From DATILI01 sp035476635 (GTDB lineage: Bacteria > Pseudomonadota > Gammaproteobacteria > Burkholderiales > Burkholderiaceae_C): a stretch of DNA of 24,674 bases. This document shows, piece after piece, positions 15,446-21,841 of this stretch (position 1 is the first letter of the stretch; every line of letters starts with the position of its first letter). The notes under the pieces are model-generated. The model was not told the origin of the DNA, ran no database searches, and saw nothing but the letters and a program-made list of their open reading frames with translations. The DNA lies in the NCBI GenBank assembly GCA_035476635.1, contig DATILI010000196.1:1-24674 (forward strand). Direction: 5' to 3'. Position numbers and translations under genes: made by a program.

Positions 15446-15479
15446 CCGGACGAAAGTTCCGGCGCCGAACGTGTCGGAC

Positions 15480-15515
15480 TTGACAATTTCAAGGGAGTAT
15501 TGGTAGTACTACTCC
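15480..15515 (+). promoter_or_regulatory. Candidate phaZ promoter with overlapping palindrome
   Basis: A perfect TTGACA (15480-15485) is followed at 18 bp by TAGTAC (15504-15509), a poor -10. Exactly over that -10 lies the 10-bp palindrome GTAGTACTAC (15503-15512), within a wider GGAGTA...TACTCC inverted repeat (15494-15515). This looks like an operator on a weak promoter. A second possible -10, TATATT, lies at 15539-15544. Confidence 0.4.
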
Positions 15516-15542
15516 ATACAAGACACGCATACAACTGCTATA

Positions 15543-15554
15543 TTGCATCGCAAC
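15543..15554 (+). promoter_or_regulatory. PhaR-like operator TTGC-N3-GCAA
   Basis: The 11-base inverted repeat TTGCATCGCAA ends 25 bases before the phaZ start. It fits the TGC-N3-GCA core described for PhaR, the PHB-responsive repressor of several proteobacteria. By eye it agrees with the rhizobial form TGCRNYGCASMA at all but one position. It overlaps the TATATT hexamer. No phaR gene is in the window. Confidence 0.45.
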
Positions 15555-15577
15555 ATACTACGAAAACGTTGGGCCTC

Positions 15578-16939
15578 ATGCTGTACCAGATCTATGAAAC
15601 TCAGCGCTCCTTCATGGAGCCTTTTGCCGATTTCGCGCAAGCCGCGGCCAAGCTCTACAGTAACCCGCTGTCGCCGTTGGCCCAGAACCCTTTTGCGCAG
15701 CGCATGTCAGCCAGCTACGACCTGATGTACCGTCTGGGCAAGGACTACGAAAAGCCGGTATTCGGCATCCAGACCATTGACGTGGACGGCACCGACGTCG
15801 CCATTTTCGAGCGCGTGGAGATCGACAAGCCGTTTTGCGAACTGCGCCGCTTCAAGCGCTTCACCGACGACCCGCACACCCTCACGCAACTCAAGGGCGA
15901 GCCCGCTGTGCTGATCGTCGCGCCGCTCTCCGGCCACTATGCGACGCTGCTGCGCGATACCGTGCGTACCATGCTGCGCGACCACAAGGTCTACATCACC
16001 GATTGGAAGAACGCGCGCACCGTACCCCTGTCAGAAGGCGATTTCCACCTGGACGACTACGTCAACTACGTGCAGGAATTCATCCGCCACCTTCAGGGCA
16101 TCTACGGCAATTGCCACGTGATCAGCGTGTGCCAGCCGACAGTGCCGGTGCTGGCCGCGGTGTCGCTGATGGCCTCGCGCGGCGAGGTGACGCCGCTGAC
16201 CATGACCATGATGGGCGGCCCGATCGACGCGCGCAAGTCGCCCACGGCGGTCAACAACCTGGCGATGAACAAGAGTTTCGATTGGTTCGAAAACAACGTG
16301 ATCTATCGCGTGCCGACCAATTTCCCCGGCGCCGGCCGCCGCGTCTATCCCGGCTTCTTGCAGCACACCGGTTTCGTGGCGATGAACCCCGACCGCCACC
16401 TGTCGAGCCACTACGACTATTTCAAGGACCTGATCAAGGGCGACGACGCCAGCACCGAAGCGCACCGCAAGTTCTACGACGAGTACAACGCCGTGCTCGA
16501 CATGGATGCCGACTACTACCTGGAAACCATCAAGGTGGTGTTCCAGGAATTCGCACTGGTCAACGGCACGTGGGATGTGAAGAGCGTGGGCGGCAAGCTC
16601 GAGCGCGTGCGCCCCGAGGACATCAAGACCACGGCCCACTTCACGGTGGAAGGCGAACTGGACGATATCTCCGGTTCCGGCCAGACCGAAGCCGCCCATT
16701 CGCTTTGCTACAACGTGCCGAAGGCGCGCCAGAAGCACCTGGAAGTCAAGGGTGCGGGCCACTACGGCATCTTCAGTGGCCGGCGCTGGCGCGACATCGT
16801 CTACCCGCAGGTCAAGGCCTTCATTGCCCAGTACCACGAAGGCCCCCGTATTGGCGCCGCACCGGTAGCCAAGAAGGCTGCTCCAGAGGCTAAAAAGGCG
16901 GCCCCCGCGCCGGCGCGCAAGGCTGCACGCCGCAAGTGA
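15578..16939 (+). CDS. phaZ: Intracellular polyhydroxybutyrate depolymerase
   Basis: Degrades stored PHB granules in the cytosol. The 453-residue protein is closely related to Cupriavidus PhaZa1, starting MLYQIYETQRS. The nucleophile is C185 in VISVCQPTVP, as in PhaZa1-type enzymes, where Cys replaces the lipase serine. The acid is in EGELDDISG (about D362/D363) and the histidine is H395 in GAGHYGIFSGRRW. Residues 421-453 are an extension relative to the roughly 419-residue Cupriavidus enzyme: a Lys/Ala/Pro/Arg tail ending ARKAARRK, reminiscent of the DNA-binding tails of PhaM and PhaF. Upstream in-frame codons lack family similarity. The stop overlaps the rnfB start (GTGA). Confidence 0.96.
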   Translation: MLYQIYETQRSFMEPFADFAQAAAKLYSNPLSPLAQNPFAQRMSASYDLMYRLGKDYEKPVFGIQTIDVDGTDVAIFERVEIDKPFCELRRFKRFTDDPHTLTQLKGEPAVLIVAPLSGHYATLLRDTVRTMLRDHKVYITDWKNARTVPLSEGDFHLDDYVNYVQEFIRHLQGIYGNCHVISVCQPTVPVLAAVSLMASRGEVTPLTMTMMGGPIDARKSPTAVNNLAMNKSFDWFENNVIYRVPTNFPGAGRRVYPGFLQHTGFVAMNPDRHLSSHYDYFKDLIKGDDASTEAHRKFYDEYNAVLDMDADYYLETIKVVFQEFALVNGTWDVKSVGGKLERVRPEDIKTTAHFTVEGELDDISGSGQTEAAHSLCYNVPKARQKHLEVKGAGHYGIFSGRRWRDIVYPQVKAFIAQYHEGPRIGAAPVAKKAAPEAKKAAPAPARKAARRK

Positions 16940-17601
16940 ACGACCTGCCGCTGGCGGCGCGGATCAACGCCGCGCTGCCACAAACCCAGTGCACGCGCTG
17001 TGGCTATCCGGATTGCGCCGCCTACGCCCAAGCCATCGCGGCTGGCGACGCCGACATCAACCAATGCCCGCCGGGCGGCGCCGAAGGCGTGTTGCGCCTG
17101 GCCGCGCTCACTGGCCGCGCACCGGCCCCCCTGAACCCGGCCAATGGAGCCGAGACGCCGCGTACCGTGGCCGTCATCGACGAGAACTGGTGCATCGGCT
17201 GCACGCTGTGCATCAAGGCCTGCCCGACCGACGCCATCATGGGCAGCAACAAGCTGATGCACACCGTGATCGAGCCCTATTGCACCGGCTGCGAGCTCTG
17301 CATTCCGGTTTGCCCGGTTGACTGCATCAGCCTGGAAAACGTCACCGGCGAACGCACCGGCTGGGCTGCCTGGTCAAAGCCGCTGGCGGACCAGGCCCTG
17401 GCCCGGTACCAATTCCACGGCATGCGAGAAACGCGCGAAAAGGAAGAGAACGACGACCGGCTGGAGAAGAAGGCCCAAGCCAAGCTGGCCGATCTGGCGG
17501 GTCATTCGCAGCTCACCGACCCGGCCGTGCTGGACAACAAGCGCAGCGTGATCGAAGCCGCGCTGGCCCAGGCGCGTGCCCGGCGCGCAGCCAAGCCTTA
17601 G
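16936..17601 (+). CDS. rnfB: RnfB-like ferredoxin-type electron carrier, soluble form
   Basis: A 221-residue protein with three cluster-binding regions. The first is an RnfB-type 4Fe-4S motif C19-X2-C22-X4-C27-X16-C44 (CTRCGYPDC...QCPPGG). Two 2[4Fe-4S] ferredoxin motifs follow at C86/C89/C92/C96 and C116/C119/C122/C126. Unlike enteric RnfB it has no N-terminal membrane helix, so it is probably soluble. It ends in a charged helical region (about 160-221). The start is GTG at 16936, overlapping the phaZ stop by four bases, so translation is coupled. No rnfA, C, D, G or E and no nth are in the window, so its redox partner is unknown. Confidence 0.9.
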   Translation: MNDLPLAARINAALPQTQCTRCGYPDCAAYAQAIAAGDADINQCPPGGAEGVLRLAALTGRAPAPLNPANGAETPRTVAVIDENWCIGCTLCIKACPTDAIMGSNKLMHTVIEPYCTGCELCIPVCPVDCISLENVTGERTGWAAWSKPLADQALARYQFHGMRETREKEENDDRLEKKAQAKLADLAGHSQLTDPAVLDNKRSVIEAALAQARARRAAKP

Positions 17602-19082
17602 GCCGCGAGCCGCTTGTAGACCCCGCAGCCGGCGTACACGTCGTCCACCTGCTGCACGAACGACATCTTGGTCTGCACCTTGCCTGAGGCGGGGTTGGTG
17701 ATGTCGTACTCCACCCAGCCGGGCTCGATGCTGGCCTGGTCGATGATGGACCCAAGAAGCCGGTTTCCGTCGATGCCAGGAATGTCCTGCACCCGGGTGC
17801 CGACCTTGGCCTGATTGCCGCCAAAGGCCAGGTAGGTACCGTTGCGGTCCAGCACGAAGACGTACATGTCGCGGTCGAAAAAGCCCTGTGCCTTGTCTGT
17901 GACGCTGCGCAGGAACTGGTCACGCGACGTTCGCTTTCGCATCTCCACCGCGCGCTGTACCAGCTCGGCCGCTTCCTCCGCCGTACCCTGCTGCAGCTTG
18001 AACGCCGAGACGGCTTGTGACAAGGTTGACGCCCGGTGCTCCAGGTTTTGCGCCTGCTCGACGGCGCGCTCCACCATCTGCGCGTTGCGCTGCGTGATCT
18101 CATCCAGCTGCCGCACCGCCAGCGTGATTTCGCTCAAGGAAGAACTCTGCTCCGAACTGGAAGAAGAAATCTCCGACATGCTGCCCGCCACGCCGCGAAT
18201 ACCGGAGGCGATCTGGGTGATGCTGCCGCCCGCTTCGTGGATCAGCTGCACGCTCGCCTCCACCTGCGATCCCGAATTGCTGATGAGTTGGCGGATTTCC
18301 TTGGCGGCGTCAGCCGAGCGCTGGGCCAGCGTGCGCACCTCCGTCGCCACCACCGCGAAGCCCCGTCCCTGCTCGCCGGCGCGTGCGGCCTCGACGGCGG
18401 CGTTGAGCGCCAGGATGTTGGTCTGAAAAGCAATGCCGTCGATCACGCCGATGATCTCGCTCATGCGCTTGGCGCTTTGCTGGATCCCCACGACCGACTC
18501 GACGGCGCGGCCCATCGCCTGGGTTCCCGCCTCGGCCACGTCGCGCACCTGCACCGCGCGCGCATCCGCGCTCTGGGCGCTCTGGGCGTTTTGCTGCACC
18601 GTGGATGAGAGCTCCTCGACGCTGGCGGCTGTCTGTTCCAAATTGGCGGCCTGCTGTTCGGTACGGTCGGCCAGGTCGCGGTTGCCGGCCGTGAGACTCT
18701 GCCCGGCGTAAGCCACCAGCGCGGAATTGCTGCGAATATCGGCCACCATCGCCGAGAGCGTGAGATTCATGCGCTCCATCAGCCCCGCCATTTCGGCCAT
18801 TTCATCCTGGCCGCGCACCGTCGCGCGATGGCGCAGGTTGCCGGACGCTGTCTCCTTCATCACGGCGGCGATCTCGCGGAAATCGCCACTGAGGCTCAAG
18901 TACAGCGCCAGCATCAGGTACAGGAGCACCGCGACGCCCGCGATGAAAGTGGCGGCCATCGGCAATGCTGCGCACAGGCCCAGCACCGCCGCCGTCACGC
19001 CCCCCAGCAAACTCAGCTTTGCCGGCAAACGCAGCTGCCGCATCAGCCACACTCCGGGATACAGAGGATTCAACATGCCCAT
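17598..19082 (-). CDS. Methyl-accepting chemotaxis protein with C-terminal Cache-like domain
   Basis: A 494-residue receptor. Residues about 22-64 form two hydrophobic segments with almost no periplasmic loop. A HAMP-like linker follows (about 65-115), then the methyl-accepting coiled coil. Its conserved hairpin tip is IDGIAFQTNILALNAAVEAA (214-233) and GRGFAVVATEVRTLAQR (239-255). After the signalling domain, residues about 380-490 (FFDRDMYVFVLDRNGTYLAF, VGTRVQDIPGIDG, GWVEYDITNPASGKVQTKMS) resemble a single Cache sensor. Cache domains are normally periplasmic; here the domain would be cytoplasmic. No CheR-tethering pentapeptide is present at the C-terminus. GGAG lies 9 bases before the ATG. 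The stop overlaps that of rnfB. Confidence 0.92.
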   Translation of the reverse strand: MGMLNPLYPGVWLMRQLRLPAKLSLLGGVTAAVLGLCAALPMAATFIAGVAVLLYLMLALYLSLSGDFREIAAVMKETASGNLRHRATVRGQDEMAEMAGLMERMNLTLSAMVADIRSNSALVAYAGQSLTAGNRDLADRTEQQAANLEQTAASVEELSSTVQQNAQSAQSADARAVQVRDVAEAGTQAMGRAVESVVGIQQSAKRMSEIIGVIDGIAFQTNILALNAAVEAARAGEQGRGFAVVATEVRTLAQRSADAAKEIRQLISNSGSQVEASVQLIHEAGGSITQIASGIRGVAGSMSEISSSSSEQSSSLSEITLAVRQLDEITQRNAQMVERAVEQAQNLEHRASTLSQAVSAFKLQQGTAEEAAELVQRAVEMRKRTSRDQFLRSVTDKAQGFFDRDMYVFVLDRNGTYLAFGGNQAKVGTRVQDIPGIDGNRLLGSIIDQASIEPGWVEYDITNPASGKVQTKMSFVQQVDDVYAGCGVYKRLAA

Positions 19083-19144
19083 GCGCTTGTCTCCAGAATC
19101 ATTGCGCTCTCGCGCTTTGAGCGGATTCTGAGTGGCGTTCCTGT

Positions 19145-19157
19145 TGTCAGGCTGACA
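19145..19157. repeat. 13-bp inverted repeat TGTCAG-G-CTGACA
   Basis: A perfect 6-bp inverted repeat with a one-base centre lies in the 109-bp gap between dcyD and the chemoreceptor gene, 63 bp upstream of the latter's start. It could be an operator; no family is recognisable. Confidence 0.3.
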
Positions 19158-19184
19158 GCCGGCCCTCGCCGTCGGCTTTTATTT
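19157..19184 (+). terminator. Plus-strand terminator-like hairpin
   Basis: AGCCGGC pairs with GTCGGCT (7 bp, one G-U) around a 7-base loop and is followed by TTTTATTT on the plus strand. No plus-strand gene lies nearby upstream. It would act on antisense transcription; on the minus strand it has no T-tail for dcyD. Confidence 0.35.
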
Positions 19185-19191
19185 CTCGAAG

Positions 19192-20211
19192 TTACACGCC
19201 GGCCACGTCGACTTCGCCCAATACCTCGGGTTCATACGCATGCAGCGACGGCGCGCCACCTGTATGGATGAACAAGATATTTTCGTCCCGGCGGAAGTAG
19301 CCCTTGCGGCTCAGGCCAATCAACCCGGCCATGATCTTGCCCGTGTAGACCGGATCGAGCAGGATGCCTTCGGTACGCGCCAGCATCTGCACCGCCTCGA
19401 CCATCGCGGTATTGGGCACGGAGTACTTGGGCCGCCACCAATCGCCAAAACTCAGCACCGCTTCAAGCGGCACCGCCATCTTGAGCCCGAGCAGATCGGC
19501 TACGGCCTGCGCTTCGCGATGCACCAGCGGATTCTGGTCCACTGGATCACGGCTGACACCGATGCCAACGATCGGAATCCGGATATGGTTGCCCAGGAAG
19601 CCGGCCAGCAAGCCCCCATGCGTGCCCGAGCTGCCCGAGCCGACCACCACCTGGTCGATGCGCAAGCCCTGTTCGAAGAATTGCTGCTGCAGCTCCTGGG
19701 CGCAGGCCACATAGCCAAGCCCACCAATGGCGTTCGACCCACCGCCCGGAATGATGTAGCCCTTGCGGCCTTGGCGCGCCAAGTCATCGGCCACGGCTTG
19801 CATGGCCTCGCCCATGTTGCTGCCGCCAGGCACCACGGTGATCGCCTCCACGCCCATCAGGCGGAACATGAAGTTGTTGCCGCTGGCCTCGGCGCGGTAG
19901 CTGCCGGGCACGCGTTCTTCAATCACGAAACGGCACTTCAGGCCCTCGCGTGCGGCGGCCGCCAGGGTGATGCGGCAATGGTTGGATTGCGGCGCGCCGC
20001 AGGTCACCAACGTATCGGCGCCCTGCGCCAGCGCATCGGCAGCCAGAAATTCGAGCTTGCGCGTCTTGTTGCCGCCCGGTGTCAGGCCCAGCATGTCATC
20101 GCGCTTGATCCAGACATTCGGCCCGCCAAGCGCCTTGCTGAAGTTCGGCAGGAATTCGAGCGCAGTTGCACCTTGGGTGTAGCGGCGACGTGGGAAACGG
20201 CTGAGGTCCAT
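19192..20211 (-). CDS. dcyD: D-cysteine desulfhydrase
   Basis: PLP enzyme degrading D-cysteine to pyruvate, ammonia and sulfide. The 339-residue protein belongs to the ACC deaminase/DcyD family, with PLP lysine K49 in PGGNKTRKLEFL. Two positions discriminate the activities: ACC deaminases have Glu in DPVYEGK and Leu in HLGGAP, while this protein has Thr at both (DPVYTGK and IHTGGAP), the desulfhydrase pattern. The ATG at 20211 gives an N-terminus MDLSRFPRRRYTQGATALEF matching known DcyD. An in-frame TTG at 20235 would add eight residues. No clear ribosome binding site is visible. It lies 74 bp downstream of the CBS-domain gene on the same strand, across a run of nine C. Confidence 0.92.
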   Translation of the reverse strand: MDLSRFPRRRYTQGATALEFLPNFSKALGGPNVWIKRDDMLGLTPGGNKTRKLEFLAADALAQGADTLVTCGAPQSNHCRITLAAAAREGLKCRFVIEERVPGSYRAEASGNNFMFRLMGVEAITVVPGGSNMGEAMQAVADDLARQGRKGYIIPGGGSNAIGGLGYVACAQELQQQFFEQGLRIDQVVVGSGSSGTHGGLLAGFLGNHIRIPIVGIGVSRDPVDQNPLVHREAQAVADLLGLKMAVPLEAVLSFGDWWRPKYSVPNTAMVEAVQMLARTEGILLDPVYTGKIMAGLIGLSRKGYFRRDENILFIHTGGAPSLHAYEPEVLGEVDVAGV

Positions 20212-20269
20212 ATTGTTTTTCAGAGTGGTTGGCAAGTGGGTTCAAGCGGGGAACGCCGCAGGCAGCTTC

Positions 20270-20278
20270 GGGGGGGGG
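20270..20278. repeat. Homopolymer run of nine G (nine C on the transcribed strand)
   Basis: It sits in the 74-bp gap between the CBS-domain gene and dcyD, 59 bases before the dcyD start. Such runs are prone to slippage in replication and in sequencing. Confidence 0.9.
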
Positions 20279-20285
20279 AGCCATG

Positions 20286-20726
20286 TCAACCCAGGGCGTC
20301 GTTGACCTGCTCGTTGAACTCAGCCTGGCTGAGCGCCGTGCCGATCTCTCGCGGCAACGCATCGCGCACCGAAAAAACACCCAGGATTTTCGAACCCGCG
20401 CCGACGATGGGCAGGTGCCGGAAGCCCCGCTCAATCATGATGAGCACGGCGTCGGACACCGGCATTTCAGGCGGCACGCACACGGGCTTGTGCGTCATCA
20501 CCTCGCGCACCGAAGTGCGCTCGGGGTCCAGCGCCTTGGCCAGTACCCGCGTCATCAGGTCACGTTCGGTCACGATGCCCAGCAAGGTGTCGGGCGGCTC
20601 CATGATCAGCACGCTGCCGCAATTGGCGCGCGTCATCACGCCGGCGGCTTCGCGCACACTGGCGTTCGGCCCCAGGGTGAGCACGTGCCGCCTGGAGATG
20701 GACTGGAAAACGGTTCGTTCAGCCAT
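20286..20726 (-). CDS. Two-CBS-domain protein
   Basis: A 146-residue protein consisting of a CBS pair and a short helical tail. CBS1 spans about 8-66 (VREAAGVMTRANCGSVLIME...GIVTERDLMTRVL) and CBS2 about 74-127 (VREVMTHKPVCVPPEMPVSDAVLIMIERGFRHLPIV...GVFSVRDAL). CBS pairs bind adenine nucleotides or related ligands and often regulate enzymes; the target here is unknown. AAGGGGG lies 6 bases before the ATG. It is 59 bp downstream of korB on the same strand, so it could be expressed with the oxidoreductase. No DNA-binding or enzymatic domain is attached. Confidence 0.92.
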   Translation of the reverse strand: MAERTVFQSISRRHVLTLGPNASVREAAGVMTRANCGSVLIMEPPDTLLGIVTERDLMTRVLAKALDPERTSVREVMTHKPVCVPPEMPVSDAVLIMIERGFRHLPIVGAGSKILGVFSVRDALPREIGTALSQAEFNEQVNDALG

Positions 20727-20785
20727 GCTGCACCCCCTTTTTCAACGACCAAAACGAGCAATGTAGCGCGTGTTCCGCCGGCCGG

Positions 20786-21841
20786 CTACCGCAGGGACGC
20801 GTTGATTTTTTCCAGGGCCTTGGCACCCGGGCAAAGCTGGGCCGCTGTCTGCCCATTCAACGGCGCATCGCTCGTATTGAGCGCCGTGTGCAAATCGGTG
20901 GCCAGCGGGTCCACGTAAAGCAGCCCGGTCACGACTTCGCCAAGCGCCTGGTGCTTTTGCATGAAGCTCATGGCGGCATAGCGGTCGGTGGGGTTGTAGT
21001 CCGTCTGCAGGCTGCGCAGTCGCAACAGGGTGCCGTCGTGCTGGCGCACATCCACCACTTCGCCGGGCGCGGCCGCCACGGTGATCTCTTCGCGCGAGGA
21101 GATGAAGTCGATGCGACTGACCGCCTCGTTGTGCTCGCGCACATAGTCGTAGCTCTTGGTGCTGCCGGGGTGGTTGTTGAAGGCCACGCAGGGGCTGATC
21201 ACGTCGATGAACGCGGCACCTCCATGGGCGATCGCCCCTTTTATCAGCGGCACCAGCTGCGCCTTGTTGCCCGAAAAGCTGCGCCCCACATAGGTAGCGC
21301 CCAACTGCAGCGCCATGGCGACGAGGTCGACCGGGCTGTCGCTGTTAGTGACACCCTTCTTGCTCTTGGAGCCCTGGTCCGCGGTGGCCGAAAACTGTCC
21401 CTTGGTGAGGCCGTAGACGCCGTTGTTCTCCACGATGTAGACCATGCGCACACCGCGGCGCATGGCATGGGCGAACTGGCCCAGGCCAATCGAAGCCGAG
21501 TCGCCGTCGCCCGACACACCCAGGTACAGCAGGTGGCGGTTCGCGAGATTGGCGCCGGTCAGCACCGAGGGCATGCGTCCGTGCACGGTGTTGAAACCAT
21601 GCGATGCGCCGAGGAAGTAGTCCGGCGTCTTGGAGCTGCATCCGATGCCCGACAGCTTGGCCACGCGGTGCGGCTCGATGTCCAGTTCCCAGCAGGCCTG
21701 GATGATGGCGGCCGAAATCGAGTCATGGCCGCAACCTGCGCATAGCGTCGAAATCTTGCCCTCGTAGTCGCGCCGTGTGTAGCCGACCTTGTTGGCCGTA
21801 AGCGACGGGTGGTGCAAGCGGGGCTTGGCAAGATAGGTCAT
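20786..21841 (-). CDS. korB: 2-oxoacid:ferredoxin oxidoreductase beta subunit (KorB-type, TPP-binding)
   Basis: Catalytic TPP-binding subunit of a 2-oxoacid:ferredoxin oxidoreductase. The 351-residue protein has probable [4Fe-4S] ligands C34 and C37 (CAGCGH), C68 (GIGCSSK) and C218 (SPCVAFNN). The TPP/Mg motif is GDGDSASIGLGQ (111-122) with NNGVYGLTKGQ (139-149). HPGSTKSYDYVREH is typical of the KorB group, which favours 2-oxoglutarate, but pyruvate or other 2-oxoacids remain possible. The ATG overlaps the korA stop (ATGA), indicating coupled translation and a fixed complex. Gene naming (A/B) differs between species; here korB is used for the beta chain. Confidence 0.92.
   Translation of the reverse strand: MTYLAKPRLHHPSLTANKVGYTRRDYEGKISTLCAGCGHDSISAAIIQACWELDIEPHRVAKLSGIGCSSKTPDYFLGASHGFNTVHGRMPSVLTGANLANRHLLYLGVSGDGDSASIGLGQFAHAMRRGVRMVYIVENNGVYGLTKGQFSATADQGSKSKKGVTNSDSPVDLVAMALQLGATYVGRSFSGNKAQLVPLIKGAIAHGGAAFIDVISPCVAFNNHPGSTKSYDYVREHNEAVSRIDFISSREEITVAAAPGEVVDVRQHDGTLLRLRSLQTDYNPTDRYAAMSFMQKHQALGEVVTGLLYVDPLATDLHTALNTSDAPLNGQTAAQLCPGAKALEKINASLR

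Noticed and set aside
15215..15577. In-frame N-terminal extension of phaZ of 121 codons
   Set aside because: It crosses the ygiD coding region and the promoter-like sequence and has no similarity to depolymerases; the MLYQ start matches the family.
16936..17601. Full Rnf complex
   Set aside because: Only the B-like subunit is present; no RnfA, C, D, G or E homologue occurs in the window.
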